Assembly: GCF_017313265.1 (NCBI RefSeq)
Contig: NZ_JAFLQZ010000020.1
Coordinates: 1 to 64,000, forward strand
Reading direction: 5' to 3'
From: Hymenobacter telluris
GTDB taxonomy: Bacteria > Bacteroidota > Bacteroidia > Cytophagales > Hymenobacteraceae
Length of the DNA stretch: 64,000 nt
The notes below the pieces were generated by a model. It was not told where the DNA came from. It saw only the letters and a program-made list of their open reading frames with translations, and made no database searches. This document shows, in pieces, positions 26,167-36,501 of this stretch. Within the stretch, counting starts at the first letter, position 1; each line of letters starts with the position of its first letter. The position numbers were made by a program, and so were the translations under genes.

Positions 26167-27906
26167 TTAATAGCCTGGGTTCTGCCCAAACTCGGTTCCG
26201 TTCAGCAAGGAGTTCAACTCTTCCTGCCGGATGGGCCGCAACCGGTGGAAGTCCTGCACCTGCGTAATGTCGGGGTTGCGCTGCTTGATGTAGCTCACGA
26301 AGCTCGGGCCGTCTTTCATGCGCTTCACATCAAACCAGCGGATGTTTTCGCCCGCAAACTCGCGGGCCCGCTCGTTGAGAATGAAGTCCGGCGTAATGTC
26401 GGCGGCCGTTACTTGGAGGGCGGCGGTGTAGTTTACGGGCGTTTTCTTGGCGGCGCGGGTGCGCAGCACGTTCACCATGGCGGCCGCGGCGGCGTTATTT
26501 CCCAGCCGGTTTTCAGCCTCCGCCGAAATCAGGTACATCTCGGCCAGGCGCATCACCACCACGTCTTTGGTGCCGGCCTGCACGTTGGCAGCGGCGCGGT
26601 CGGGGTCCTGAAACTTGCGGAGCGTCACGAAGTTCATGCCGTTGCGGATGGTGCGGTTCGGCAGGTACACATCGTCCCGGTCGTACACCACGTAGTTTTT
26701 GGTGCGCTTGCCGGGAATGGCGCGCTTGGTAATGACCATGGCCGTGTCGCCCACCCGAATCTGGCGGCCCACCACCGAGGGGTCTTTGGAATAGGTGTTG
26801 GCGTCGGCGGCAGTCCAGGTGTAAGCCCGGGTGGCCAGCCACACCTCCTGAAACGAGCCGTCGTAGCGGCTGTCGCGCACTTCGTCGTAGAGGTCGAGCA
26901 GCGTGAGCGTGGGCATCAGGCGGCGGTTGTTTTCGTAGCCGTAGTTCAGGGTAGCTTCCAGGCCGGGCTTGTTGCTGTACTGGGTCTGGAAGACGTGGAA
27001 CAGGCGGTTGCCGTTGTCGTCGTAGTTCAGCCCGATGTTCACCGAATTGCTGACCACGTACAGCGCCTCGCCCCCGTCGCGGCCCAGCGTTTTGTTGTTG
27101 GCCGGGTTCCAGAGGTCGGCATAGTTGGGGCGCAGGTCCACGCGCAGCTCGCTCTTGCGGTTAATCACGTCGTTGGCCGCGTCGCGCGCCCTCGTGAAAT
27201 ACTGCTGCGCCTCGTTGCCGGTGCTGTAGTACGCCCGTGACAGGCAGGCCCGGGCCAGAAAACCCAGCGCCGATTTGCGCGAGGCCCGGCTGTACTCGTT
27301 GCCCCAACTCACGGGCAGGTTGGCCGCCGCAAATTCCAGGTCACTGATTATCAGGTTGTAAAACTCCGGTACCGAGCTGCGCGTGGCCGTTAGTACGGGC
27401 TCTTTGGTTTCCTCGGTGCGCAGCATTACTCCGCCGTAGGTTTCCACCAGGTGCCAGTAGTAAAAGGCCCGCAGAAAGCGCAGTTCGCCTTCGCGGCGGT
27501 TGCGCTCCTCGGTGTTGGTGAAGCCAGCCTCCCCAATGCGGTTGATGCCCGCGTTGCACAGGTTAATGGATTTCCAGAGCAGCACCCAGGCGGCGCGGTT
27601 GGGGTTGCCTTGCAAGGGCGTCAGGCCGGCATACTGGGTGAGCTGGCCGGCGTAGGTGTTTTTGTCGCGGTTGAACCACAAATCGGTGCCCGATTCGGCC
27701 ATGAACTCGCCGTCTTCCTTGCCGTACCAGGAGCGCTGCTCCGAGTAGGCCCCGTTCACCACCGTAACAAAGCCTTCCGGCGTACTCCACACGGTGTCGG
27801 CGGTGGCATTGGAGGGGTTGTATTCTTCCAGGTCGTTGCAGGCGGTCAGGCCTAGGGTACCGGCGGCTATTACCAGCCCGATGCGCTTTGTTAGTGAAAA
27901 TTTCAT
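26167..27906 (-). CDS. SusD/RagB-type nutrient-binding lipoprotein (PUL)
   Basis: The surface lipoprotein lid of a SusCD transporter. The 579-residue protein has a lipobox LTAC (C23), followed by NDLEEYNPSN as in many SusD proteins. It has a TPR-like helical core and a C-terminal RagB domain containing LILNERAREFAGENIRWFDVKR-like sequence. It begins 21 bases after the SusC gene and is the last gene of the locus. The ligand is presumably a galactose-containing glycan because of the GH35/GH2 genes upstream, which is inference. Confidence 0.93.
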   Translation of the reverse strand: MKFSLTKRIGLVIAAGTLGLTACNDLEEYNPSNATADTVWSTPEGFVTVVNGAYSEQRSWYGKEDGEFMAESGTDLWFNRDKNTYAGQLTQYAGLTPLQGNPNRAAWVLLWKSINLCNAGINRIGEAGFTNTEERNRREGELRFLRAFYYWHLVETYGGVMLRTEETKEPVLTATRSSVPEFYNLIISDLEFAAANLPVSWGNEYSRASRKSALGFLARACLSRAYYSTGNEAQQYFTRARDAANDVINRKSELRVDLRPNYADLWNPANNKTLGRDGGEALYVVSNSVNIGLNYDDNGNRLFHVFQTQYSNKPGLEATLNYGYENNRRLMPTLTLLDLYDEVRDSRYDGSFQEVWLATRAYTWTAADANTYSKDPSVVGRQIRVGDTAMVITKRAIPGKRTKNYVVYDRDDVYLPNRTIRNGMNFVTLRKFQDPDRAAANVQAGTKDVVVMRLAEMYLISAEAENRLGNNAAAAAMVNVLRTRAAKKTPVNYTAALQVTAADITPDFILNERAREFAGENIRWFDVKRMKDGPSFVSYIKQRNPDITQVQDFHRLRPIRQEELNSLLNGTEFGQNPGY

Positions 27907-27927
27907 CGTCGGATTGGAAAGAAGTCG

Positions 27928-30900
27928 TTAAAAACCCAGATTCAGGCCCACCACAATCTGTCGGCTCAGCGGCGTCGATTCGTCGCCGCCGCGCTCGGGG
28001 TCGTAGTCTTTTATCAAGTCGCTCTTGGTGATAAGCAGCAGGTTGGACCCCGTGACATACACGCGGGCATTCGCCAGTAGGGCCTTGTTGGCAATGGTTT
28101 TGGGTAGGTTATAGCCCAGCGTCAGCGTCCGGATTTTGAAGAATGAGCCATCCACAAAGTTCAGCGCCTGGTAGCCCGTGTAGCCCTGGTACGAGCTGAG
28201 GGTGGTACCCCGGCGCGGGCGCGGAAAGTCGTTGGTGGGGTTTTCGGGCGTCCAGTAGTTGATAATAGACGGGCCGTTGCCGCTGCCCGAAGGGTTGTAG
28301 CGCCCCAGAAACTGCGCGTTGATGAACTGCCCGTAGCGGGCCAAAGCCAGCATGCTCAGGTCGAAGCCGCGGTAGCTGATGGTGTTTTGCAGGCCGGCCA
28401 CCCACTTGGGCACCGTCGAGCCGATGTAGGCCTGGTCGCTGGCGTTGAAGGTCAGGTCGCCGTTCAGGTCCGCGAGCTTGATGTCGCCGGGCTGAAAGGT
28501 GTAGTTGCCAATCTTGTATTGCGCTGCCACATCGGCCTCGTTGGTTTGCCAGATGCCCAGCTTCTGGTACGAATAAAACGAGTTGATGGGCCGGCCCAGC
28601 AGCAGCGAAGTGACTTCCGGGTTGCTGGTACCGATAATGTCGCGGCCGTCGATGAGCTTGGTGATTTTCTCGCGGTTGCGACTGAAGGTGAGCGTGCTAG
28701 ACCATTTCAGCTTTTCAGTAACAATGTTCTGCGAGGTAATGGCCAGCTCGATGCCCCGGTTTTGGGTGGCCCCAATGTTCTGGTACACCTGCGTTACACC
28801 CGAAGAAATAGGCAGTGGCCGCAGCAGCAGAATATCCGAGGTGTTGGTGTTGTAGCCGTCTATCGTGGCCGTCAGGCGGTTATCAAACAAGCCCAGGTCG
28901 AGGCCCAGGTTCAGGTTTGCCGATTTTTCCCAGCCCAAATCAGGGTTGCCCACGGTGGGCTGAAACTGGTAGAACTGCGCGGGTACCTCGCCAAAGCTCA
29001 TGCGCGAGCTGGCCGCCAGCACGCTCTGGGTGCCGTAGGGCGAAATGGAGTAGTTGCCCGACACCCCGTAGCTGGCCCGCAGCTTCAGTTGGGAAAGCCA
29101 GCTGGCATCGTGCAGAAACGCCTCATCCGACACATTCCAGCCTACGGCCACCGAGGGAAAAAAGTCCCACTTGTTGCCGGGCGCGAGGCGCGAGGCCCCA
29201 TCGTAGCGGCCACTCACCGTAAACAGGTATTTGCCGGCAAAGCTGTAGTTGAGGCGTGCCGCGTACGCCATGTTTTCCGAGCCCGTGTACGGCGCGCCGT
29301 TGGGTGAGCGAAGGGTACGCGTAACGGCCGTGCTGGTCGAGTTCAGGTCGTAGAACAGCTGGGAGGCCAGCAGCTGGTTGGTGCCGCTGGCGTAGGAGTT
29401 GTCCACGTCGCTGCGGATGTAGCTGGTAATGCCGGTCAGCGCCACCGAATGCTTGCCTATTTCGCGGCTGTAAGTCAGGATATTATCCCAGTTCATGAAC
29501 CGACTGAAAACGTTTTCCGTCGAGGCCACGGCTGTGCGGTTGTTGGCCGAAAACAGCGAAGTACGGTCGTTGTAAATGCCGCGCCGCCGGAAGTCGAGGT
29601 TGGTACCAAAGTTCGAGCGGAAGCTCAAGCCTTTAAGCGGCGTTACTTCGAGGTAGCCGTTGGCAATAACATTGGTGCGAATGGTGTTGTCGCGGGCCAC
29701 GTACGGCCCCCGCTCGTCGGCTAGTGGGCTCACCCGCGTTTGGTCGGCGGCAATAGGGTACTGGTTGATTTCGCCGGCCTCGTTGTAGGCCAAGCCCAGC
29801 GGGCTAAGCTGCGTGGCTTGCCCCAGCGGATTCTGCCGGTTGTCTTGCTTGTAGTAATTCACCTGGCTCATCAGCCCCACCTTCACTATTTTGCTGATGG
29901 TCTGGTCGACGTTCAGGCGGGCGTTGTAGCGGTTGTAGTCGTTGTTGCGCAGCATGCCCTCCTCCCGAAAGTAGCCCAACGAGCTGAACACCTTGGTTTT
30001 GTCGGAGCCGCCGCGCAACGATACGGCGTGGCTTTGCTGGCTGCCGCGGCGCTTCACCAGGTCCACCCAGTCCACAAACTGCCCGTTCTGCACGGCATCG
30101 TACTCGCCGGGGTCAGGAAAAATGCGGGCGTCATCGGCCGGGCTGTTCCAGTCACCGGTGGTGCGCCAAGCTTCGCGGCGCAGGGCCACGTAGTCGGCCC
30201 CGATGCGCGAGGCCGGAAACTGGTAGTCGTTCACGCCGTAGTAGCCGCTGTAGTCCACTTGCACCTTGCCGGCGGCGCCGCGCTTAGTGGTTACAATAAG
30301 CACCCCGTTGGCGCCCAGCGCCCCGTAAATAGCCGTTGAGGAGGCATCTTTCAGCACCTCTATACTCTCAATGTCGTTGGGGTTCAGGTCACTGATGTCG
30401 CCGCCCTGGTACCCATCAATCACCACCAGCGGTCCGTTCTTATTGAGGCCCACCTGGCCGGTGCCCTGGTTGTCAATCGACCGGTTGCCGCGAATCACGA
30501 TGTTGGTACCCGACCCCGCGGCCCCCGACGTGCGGGTGATGTCGGCGCCCGGCACGCGGCCCTGCAATGCTTCCACCGCGTTGTGCGTCGGCGTTTTCAC
30601 AATGTCGTCGGACTTCACCGAGTACACCGCGCCGGTCAGGTCGCGCTTTTTCACGGTGCCGTACCCGATGACCACTACCTCGTCGAGGGCTTTTGTGTTT
30701 TCCACCAGCACCACGTTCAGCGTGGCCCCCGTCACGGGTACTTCCTGGGCTACAAACCCAATCGAGCTGAAAATCAAGGTGCTGCCGCTGGGTACTGCCA
30801 GCGTGAAATTGCCGTTGCCATCCGTAGAAGTGCCTTGCGTAGTGCCTTTCACTACCACCGTCACGCCCGGCAGGCCCGCTCCTTTTTCATCCACTACCCG

Positions 30901-31317
30901 CCCGGTTACGCTCACGTCGGCAGAAGTGCCGGCCCCCGGCGTGGTGGCTCCCGTTGCGGCAGCGCGGCTGATAACCACCTGCCCTTTCAGAACTTCATAC
31001 GCCAGGTTGAGCGGGGCAAATAGCTGCGTAAGCACCGTGGCCAGCTGCTGCTGCTGCACTTGCAGGGTCACTTTTCGGTGCGCGTCCACTATCCGGGAGC
31101 TGTACACAAACTTCACATCGGCCTGCTGGCTGATGCGCGCCAGTGCGGTTTTCAGCTCCAGGTTGTTGATTTCTAGGCTGATAGTTCGGGAAAGAATTTC
31201 CTGCTGCTGCGGAAGCAAGCTGGCACCACCTGCCTGAAGTGGCAGCAACGACCAAGTCAGGCATAAGAATGGGGCGGATAGCCCCAGCCGAACCCGGGAG
31301 GGTAAAGTATTAGCCAT
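27928..31317 (-). CDS. SusC/RagA TonB-dependent transporter with STN domain
   Basis: Outer-membrane TonB-dependent importer of the SusC family, 1129 residues. Order of parts: signal peptide; STN (secretin/TonB N-terminal) domain at about 40-115; carboxypeptidase-regulatory-like domain (VTGRVVDEKGAGLPGVTVVVKG); plug with the SusC signature ALDEVVVIGYGTVKKRDLTGA and DGYQGGDISDLNPNDI; then the beta-barrel ending in LSRQIVVGLNLGF. The STN domain is the module that contacts a FecR anti-sigma factor, which fits the neighbouring fecR and sigma genes. The ATG at 31317 begins MANTLPSR, a normal signal peptide. An extension to 31404 was rejected. Confidence 0.94.
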   Translation of the reverse strand: MANTLPSRVRLGLSAPFLCLTWSLLPLQAGGASLLPQQQEILSRTISLEINNLELKTALARISQQADVKFVYSSRIVDAHRKVTLQVQQQQLATVLTQLFAPLNLAYEVLKGQVVISRAAATGATTPGAGTSADVSVTGRVVDEKGAGLPGVTVVVKGTTQGTSTDGNGNFTLAVPSGSTLIFSSIGFVAQEVPVTGATLNVVLVENTKALDEVVVIGYGTVKKRDLTGAVYSVKSDDIVKTPTHNAVEALQGRVPGADITRTSGAAGSGTNIVIRGNRSIDNQGTGQVGLNKNGPLVVIDGYQGGDISDLNPNDIESIEVLKDASSTAIYGALGANGVLIVTTKRGAAGKVQVDYSGYYGVNDYQFPASRIGADYVALRREAWRTTGDWNSPADDARIFPDPGEYDAVQNGQFVDWVDLVKRRGSQQSHAVSLRGGSDKTKVFSSLGYFREEGMLRNNDYNRYNARLNVDQTISKIVKVGLMSQVNYYKQDNRQNPLGQATQLSPLGLAYNEAGEINQYPIAADQTRVSPLADERGPYVARDNTIRTNVIANGYLEVTPLKGLSFRSNFGTNLDFRRRGIYNDRTSLFSANNRTAVASTENVFSRFMNWDNILTYSREIGKHSVALTGITSYIRSDVDNSYASGTNQLLASQLFYDLNSTSTAVTRTLRSPNGAPYTGSENMAYAARLNYSFAGKYLFTVSGRYDGASRLAPGNKWDFFPSVAVGWNVSDEAFLHDASWLSQLKLRASYGVSGNYSISPYGTQSVLAASSRMSFGEVPAQFYQFQPTVGNPDLGWEKSANLNLGLDLGLFDNRLTATIDGYNTNTSDILLLRPLPISSGVTQVYQNIGATQNRGIELAITSQNIVTEKLKWSSTLTFSRNREKITKLIDGRDIIGTSNPEVTSLLLGRPINSFYSYQKLGIWQTNEADVAAQYKIGNYTFQPGDIKLADLNGDLTFNASDQAYIGSTVPKWVAGLQNTISYRGFDLSMLALARYGQFINAQFLGRYNPSGSGNGPSIINYWTPENPTNDFPRPRRGTTLSSYQGYTGYQALNFVDGSFFKIRTLTLGYNLPKTIANKALLANARVYVTGSNLLLITKSDLIKDYDPERGGDESTPLSRQIVVGLNLGF

Positions 31318-31464
31318 ATTTTTGGGGGATTTTTGGGGAGAATAGGCGTCGCCATCTGGCCGGATGCGGCGGCGTGCAGAGGCCGAGGGAGGTACGAACT
31401 TCACCGGCCTTTTTTGCGCGAAAACGAGGAGAGTCAGGTCATAGCAACACAGAGAAAAAAGGGG

Positions 31465-32586
31465 TTACTGGCAGCCGGAGCCAGTCACAACAATTTGCGT
31501 GTCCAGCACTTCGTAGTTGGCCCGCACTGCCTTGCACAGCAGGTTCAGTTTCTCGAACAGCGGTTCATCGTTGAGGGAAGCCGTAATCGGGCAGTTGCTC
31601 AGCGTGGCTTCATCGTACACAATGTCCACGTTGTAAGCCTGTTCGATGTCCGCAAACACCTTGCGGATGGGAGTGTCCACGTAGTCGAAGGCTACTGCCC
31701 GCGGAGTGCCCGGCTGCAAAGCGGGCTGCGGTACCAGGGAGCGGAGAAGCTTTTGGTCTTTGAGGCGATAAGTAGCTTGCTGGTTGGGTGCCAGCACAAA
31801 GCCTTCCAGCTTGCGCGTCTGGGTTGCTAGTTGCGCCTGCTCACTTTCGCGGGGGTACACCGATACGCGGCCGGTTTTCACGGTTACTACCACGTTGGGC
31901 GCCTCAGGTTGGGCCTGCACCTCGAAGCTGGTCCCGAGGACTTTGGTTACCACGTGCGCCGTAGTGACAAAGAAGGGGCGTTCCGGATTTTTGGCCACTT
32001 CAAAAAACGCGTCGCCTTTCAAATACACCGTCCGGTTGCGCCCCGTAAACTGGGCCGGAAACGCCAGCCGGCTGTGCGGGCGCAACAGCACCGAGCTGCC
32101 ATCGGGTAAGTTCACTAGGTGCAGGGTGGCGCTGGTATTGGTTACTTCCTTCAGGGCCTGCACCTGCTGCGCCGCCGCCAGCAGGCTTTCGTACGAGGCA
32201 GCCCCGGCCTGCCGCGTCTGCCACAGCTGCCAGCCCCCCAGCAGCGCAAAAACAAGTGCGGCCGCCGCACCCCAATACCAGAGGCCACGGCGGCGCTGCT
32301 GAGTTACTGGAAGGGCAGGAAGCTGTTGCGCCTCAATTTCAGTGAAGATGCGCTGCTTCAGGTCCTGCTTTTCGTCGGTTGTCAGCCGCACCTGAGGTAG
32401 CTGGTGCAAAGCCAGCAGCATGTGGCGGGCCAGCTCCACCTCGTCGCGCTGAAATGGATACGTGGTGAGCCACTGCTGCCAAAAGGCTTCGGTGGCTGCA
32501 TCGGGCGTGAGCACCCACCGAACAAAGTGCTCGTCTTGGGCAAATTCTTCAGCAGAAAAATGTAGGTAATCGTCGGGGCCGGGCAT
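31465..32586 (-). CDS. FecR-type anti-sigma factor
   Basis: Inner-membrane regulator relaying occupancy of the SusC transporter to the ECF sigma factor. The 373-residue protein has an N-terminal cytoplasmic anti-sigma region, one transmembrane helix at about 104-121 (WYWGAAAALVFALLGGW), a periplasmic FecR domain (VNLPDGSSVLLRPHSRLAFP, GDAFFEVAKNPERPF) and a C-terminal DUF4974-like secretin/STN-binding domain. It lies between the sigma gene (237 bases upstream) and the SusC gene (147 bases downstream). Confidence 0.93.
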   Translation of the reverse strand: MPGPDDYLHFSAEEFAQDEHFVRWVLTPDAATEAFWQQWLTTYPFQRDEVELARHMLLALHQLPQVRLTTDEKQDLKQRIFTEIEAQQLPALPVTQQRRRGLWYWGAAAALVFALLGGWQLWQTRQAGAASYESLLAAAQQVQALKEVTNTSATLHLVNLPDGSSVLLRPHSRLAFPAQFTGRNRTVYLKGDAFFEVAKNPERPFFVTTAHVVTKVLGTSFEVQAQPEAPNVVVTVKTGRVSVYPRESEQAQLATQTRKLEGFVLAPNQQATYRLKDQKLLRSLVPQPALQPGTPRAVAFDYVDTPIRKVFADIEQAYNVDIVYDEATLSNCPITASLNDEPLFEKLNLLCKAVRANYEVLDTQIVVTGSGCQ

Positions 32587-32822
32587 CAGGTAGCGGCCAT
32601 CATCCGGAAGAAGTAATGCCGGACTAGAGGCCTTTGCTAGCTAAGAGCGGGGCACCTGGTTTTTCTACCACGCGCCACCCATATTTTTTTCACTTTTTTC
32701 CATGAATCGGCTTTTCCGCCAAGGCAGCCCTCTTTTCGGGCCACGTAGCCGCCCTGCGCAATAAGTTAATCGGGTGTTGTGCGGCTCACTGTGCGGGTTG
32801 CAAAGCAGCGGCCGGGCGCTGC

Positions 32823-33422
32823 TCAAACGCCCGGCAGCAAAAGCAGCAGGGCCAAACTGATAGTGAAGGAGCGGCGCAGCTTTTGGAGGGCGCGGTACAG
32901 CAAGTTGGACACGGTTTGCTCATTGAGCTGCAATAAGCCGGCTATTTCCCTGATTTTGAAGTTGTTGAAGTACTTCAGGTTGATGATTTCCTTTTCTCGG
33001 CCCGACAGTAAGCCCAGCGAAGCACTCAGCTTGATAATCCGCTGGTGCTCATCCTCGGAAGCTACCAGCTGCTGCTCTATCGAGGGCTCATTCTCGTGGT
33101 GCGCCGGACCATGCACCCACATGCGCGTTTCCTTGCGCGACTTAAGCAGTTCCCGCCGTAAGCTGCCGTAGAGGTAGAACTTCACCGATACTTCCAGCGC
33201 CAGGTTTTCTCGCCTGGCCCACAGGTTCACAAATACCGTCTGGATGCCGTCTTTCACCACTTCCTCGTCGCCGATAATGTGGTGACCGTAGGAGTAGAGC
33301 TGCTGCGCGTAACGGTCGAAAAGGGTGGCCAATGCCTGCTGCTGCCCCGCCCGAAAGGCCTGCCACAGCGCCAGGTCTTCGTTGTAGCGCTGTTCGTTGT
33401 AGGAAGGGGCGGGAGTATACAC
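32823..33422 (-). CDS. ECF RNA polymerase sigma factor of the PUL
   Basis: A 199-residue sigma-70 family protein with region 2 (ALATLFDRYAQQLYSYG, GIQTVFVNLW) and region 4 (LSGREKEIINLKYFNNFKIREIAGLL). It is of the Bacteroidetes type paired with FecR. Start is a GTG at 33422, and no in-frame ATG is suitable. A possible -7-like element TATCTTTA (minus strand, 33468-33475) lies upstream. It should direct transcription of the SusCD genes when FecR is triggered by substrate. Confidence 0.93.
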   Translation of the reverse strand: MYTPAPSYNEQRYNEDLALWQAFRAGQQQALATLFDRYAQQLYSYGHHIIGDEEVVKDGIQTVFVNLWARRENLALEVSVKFYLYGSLRRELLKSRKETRMWVHGPAHHENEPSIEQQLVASEDEHQRIIKLSASLGLLSGREKEIINLKYFNNFKIREIAGLLQLNEQTVSNLLYRALQKLRRSFTISLALLLLLPGV

Positions 33423-33554
33423 GCTGAAAAGGGCAGATTCAGATGGTACAGAAGCAAGGTTAGTTGTTAAAGATATTGGAATGACAGCTATTTAGCTAGC
33501 GCGAGAAGCGGACTGTTTGACCCTGCCTGCCGCTGTGCCGCCCCACCAAGGGTA

Positions 33555-33574
33555 AGGCTGCTAGCCCGCAGCCT
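33555..33574 (-). terminator. Weak hairpin after the GH2 gene
   Basis: AGGCTGC at 33555-33561 pairs with GCAGCCT at 33568-33574, three bases beyond the GH2 stop. There is no T-run. It may separate the GH/MFS operon from the sigma-FecR-SusCD block. Confidence 0.3.
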
Positions 33575-33577
33575 GGG

Positions 33578-36484
33578 TTACTTATTATTGATTTGCTTGG
33601 GCTTCAGCTCATCCGGACTGTTCTTAGTATAGGTGCTGAACTGCTCCCGGGAAGGCGTTTCAAACAGGTCCTTCACTACGTTGAAATCAACGGCATCTTT
33701 GGGCTGGAACTGCGCCGATTGGGCGTAGCGCAACAAGCTGTAGTAAAGCTGCCGGGCGGCCGGGCGCTGGGCGTCTTCCGTTGGCGAGAGGTTGGCGCTG
33801 GACACCAGCAGGCGGCCCGGCCCCACGCGCGCTTCCAGCACCAAAGCCAGGCGGCGGTTCAGAAACCAGGTGTCGATGGGCTGCACAATGGGGCGGAAGC
33901 CGGCCGGAAAGTCCTCCAGGTGCATCACTTGTGCCCGGTTTACGATTTCCCACCATTGCAGGTCGCTGTGGGCATCGGTGGGGAAATCGGTAAGGGCCGG
34001 GTGCGCAGGGTCAACAACGAAGCCCGTGACGTGCGGCGGCCGCATCTTAAACCACGACGTGTTCCAGAACACCGGCGTGAACGTCATGGCTACTTCCTTG
34101 CCTTTCACCACCTGCCCGGCGGCATTCAGGAAAACGCGGCCGCCCCGCGCCAGCACCTGCCGGGCCTGCGCATCCAGGCGGGTGCACACGTACACGTCTG
34201 ACTTGGGCAGGGCGGGCAGTTGGGCCGGATACACCCAGAAACTCCAGTCGTTGGCAATGGCCGTGCCGGGCACGGCAATTTCCAGCGTCAGGTGCGTGGC
34301 TTGCGTGAGGGAGGCCAGCGGCAGGCGCACCGTGCCCAGGGGGGTGTTGGTACCGGTTGGAATAGCAGTAGGAGCAAAGCTGCCTTGCGCTACCAAGGTG
34401 CCCGCGGTGGTCTTGATGGTCCAGGTGAGGGCCGTTGAAGGCAAGGCCGCGGCGCCGTAGTGATACAGCTCGGCCGCCGCCTCCAAGGTTTCGTTGTTGG
34501 TGAATACAAACTTCGGCAGGCGCGCCAGCGGCACCGTGGGCTGGCAAAAGCGCCGGTACTGCGCCGCCGTCACGTAGTCTTTGGCGCGGAAAAACGGGTT
34601 CAGCACCCCCACCAGCGCCGTCCCCTGGCCCGGAAAATCCTGCAACCCCAGCAACTGAAACCCGGCCAGGCCGGGCGTGCGCAGCGTGGCCTCAATTTCG
34701 TTTTTGTAGCACAGCAGTTGCAGCTTGCCCGAAGCCTGGAGAAATGCTTCCGCCTGGTCAGCCATGCCGTGGTCGGCCAGGTCCTCACGGAACAGCTCCA
34801 GGTTACGGGCCTTATACACGCCGGTGTACTGGTCGATTTCCTTGAAATCGGGGAATACGCACCACTGGCCCATTTCGTGCGTCACGTAGGGCATGGGAAA
34901 TTTCTCGATGGCCGCCCGATAATCGAAGGTGCTGGTGGGCCGCTCTTTCGCCCAGGGCAGGCCCCGCGCCCCCGATTTTATCATGTACTCATTTTCCGGC
35001 ACCAGCGGCCAGCTCATGGCCACTGAGGCGCCCGTGTAGAGGCGGCGCGGGTCGCGGGTTTGCCAGAACTTAACGAAGTCGGCCAGGTACTTGGCCTGGT
35101 TGCGGCCCGCTGGCTCGTTGCCGGCCGCCAGCAGGCAGTACGAAGCGTGGTTGCCGTAGGCGGTGGCCATGCGGGTGGTTTCGTCGTAGATGAACTGGTC
35201 GATGGGTTTGCCGTCGCCCAGCGAGGTGCCGTGGTTGGGCCAGCTCGGGCCTTCGGGTTGCAGGTAGAAACCGAGCTGGTCGGCTGCCACGAAGGCTGCC
35301 TCGGGCGGACACCACGAATGGAAGCGCACATGGTTGAAACCATACTCCTTGAGCACGGTCAGCACCCGCGTCCAGGCGGGTACGTCGGTGGCGGGGTAGC
35401 CCGTCAGCGGGAACTCGCCGTTGTGCAGGTTGCCACGCAGAAACACCGGCCGCCCATTAACCAGCAGCCGGTTGCCCTGCACTTTCATTTCGCGCATCCC
35501 GAACGTCACTTGCTGCTGGTCGGCCACGCCTTTCTTGGGTTGCAGCATGGCCGAGAGGCGGTAAAGCGCCGGATGAAATTCGTCCCAGAGCTGCACAGCC
35601 GCGCTCATCGGTAGCGTTAGCTCAACCGTGGTTTCGCCGGGTTTGGCGGTGAATGGTGCAGTAGCCGGCGCTACCTGGTGCGGCGTGTCGGTATTGAACG
35701 CCTGCGCTTGGAGCTGCACGTTGCCCGCTACCGTTTTCGCGGACGTGTTCTTCACCACCAGTTTCACCTGCGCCAGCTGGCGCGTCACATCGGGGTACAC
35801 CTGCACGCTTTGCAGGAAAACGGGTGGCCCGGCCTGTAGCTCCAAACGGCCAATCAGCCCGTTCCAGTTGCCCTGAATGTGGTCGGACACGCTGTGCGAG
35901 TCGGGGCCCACGTTCATCGTTTCCAGCCGGTTATCCACGCGCACCGTGAGCGTATGCGGGCCAGGCGTAAGCGCAGCAGTTAAGTTGTATTCGTGCGGGG
36001 CTACCAAAGAAATCTGCTGCCCAATCTCCTGGTTGTCAACCCACAAGCGGGTGGTGAAGTGGGCCCGCTCCAGAAACAGCACCAGCCGCCGGCCGCGCCA
36101 GGCCGCGGGAATGTCCACCGTTTTCTGGTACCAGGCCGGGCCCACGTAGTAGGTGGCCGGCGTCAGCCAGAACGGAATCTTGAAGTTGTTGGGCTGGCGA
36201 TACTTGGCCAGGCGCGGGTTGAAAAACCACGAGCTGTCGTAGATGGTGGCCGTCCACTTGGTTTGCAAGGAAATCGGGGCGCCTAAGTTACTTTCGGCCA
36301 GAGAGCCGGGCAGGCGCACTTTATCAGGCAGGGGGGCGCCAAACCAACGCGCGGCCACTCCCGCGTCGTGCGGGTCGAGCCGGCAGCGCCACTCCCCGGC
36401 CAGCGGCAGGACGTCCGCGGCCCGTAGCGGGCTGGCCAGCAGAACGAGCCAGAAAAAGAAACGAAGTCGAACGACAAGACGCAT
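33578..36484 (-). CDS. Glycoside hydrolase family 2 protein, secreted
   Basis: A 968-residue retaining exo-glycosidase candidate. A signal peptide ends near LRAAD. A sugar-binding jelly-roll domain follows (GPAWYQKTVDIP, WVDNQEIGQ), then an immunoglobulin-like domain and a TIM barrel with acid/base motif AAGNEP (E457). HEMGQW (E537) is the likely nucleophile. The long C-terminal region after about residue 700 resembles no domain I can name with certainty. GH2 includes beta-galactosidases, mannosidases and glucuronidases, and the exact activity is not readable. It begins 17 bases after GH35 and ends the four-gene operon. Confidence 0.88.
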   Translation of the reverse strand: MRLVVRLRFFFWLVLLASPLRAADVLPLAGEWRCRLDPHDAGVAARWFGAPLPDKVRLPGSLAESNLGAPISLQTKWTATIYDSSWFFNPRLAKYRQPNNFKIPFWLTPATYYVGPAWYQKTVDIPAAWRGRRLVLFLERAHFTTRLWVDNQEIGQQISLVAPHEYNLTAALTPGPHTLTVRVDNRLETMNVGPDSHSVSDHIQGNWNGLIGRLELQAGPPVFLQSVQVYPDVTRQLAQVKLVVKNTSAKTVAGNVQLQAQAFNTDTPHQVAPATAPFTAKPGETTVELTLPMSAAVQLWDEFHPALYRLSAMLQPKKGVADQQQVTFGMREMKVQGNRLLVNGRPVFLRGNLHNGEFPLTGYPATDVPAWTRVLTVLKEYGFNHVRFHSWCPPEAAFVAADQLGFYLQPEGPSWPNHGTSLGDGKPIDQFIYDETTRMATAYGNHASYCLLAAGNEPAGRNQAKYLADFVKFWQTRDPRRLYTGASVAMSWPLVPENEYMIKSGARGLPWAKERPTSTFDYRAAIEKFPMPYVTHEMGQWCVFPDFKEIDQYTGVYKARNLELFREDLADHGMADQAEAFLQASGKLQLLCYKNEIEATLRTPGLAGFQLLGLQDFPGQGTALVGVLNPFFRAKDYVTAAQYRRFCQPTVPLARLPKFVFTNNETLEAAAELYHYGAAALPSTALTWTIKTTAGTLVAQGSFAPTAIPTGTNTPLGTVRLPLASLTQATHLTLEIAVPGTAIANDWSFWVYPAQLPALPKSDVYVCTRLDAQARQVLARGGRVFLNAAGQVVKGKEVAMTFTPVFWNTSWFKMRPPHVTGFVVDPAHPALTDFPTDAHSDLQWWEIVNRAQVMHLEDFPAGFRPIVQPIDTWFLNRRLALVLEARVGPGRLLVSSANLSPTEDAQRPAARQLYYSLLRYAQSAQFQPKDAVDFNVVKDLFETPSREQFSTYTKNSPDELKPKQINNK

Positions 36485-36501
36485 GGGGGGGAGGGAAAGA
36501 G

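Noticed and set aside
26047-27240. A 397-codon plus-strand open frame opposite SusD
   Set aside because: It is an antisense shadow of the SusD gene, with Val/His/Gly-rich composition and no domain.
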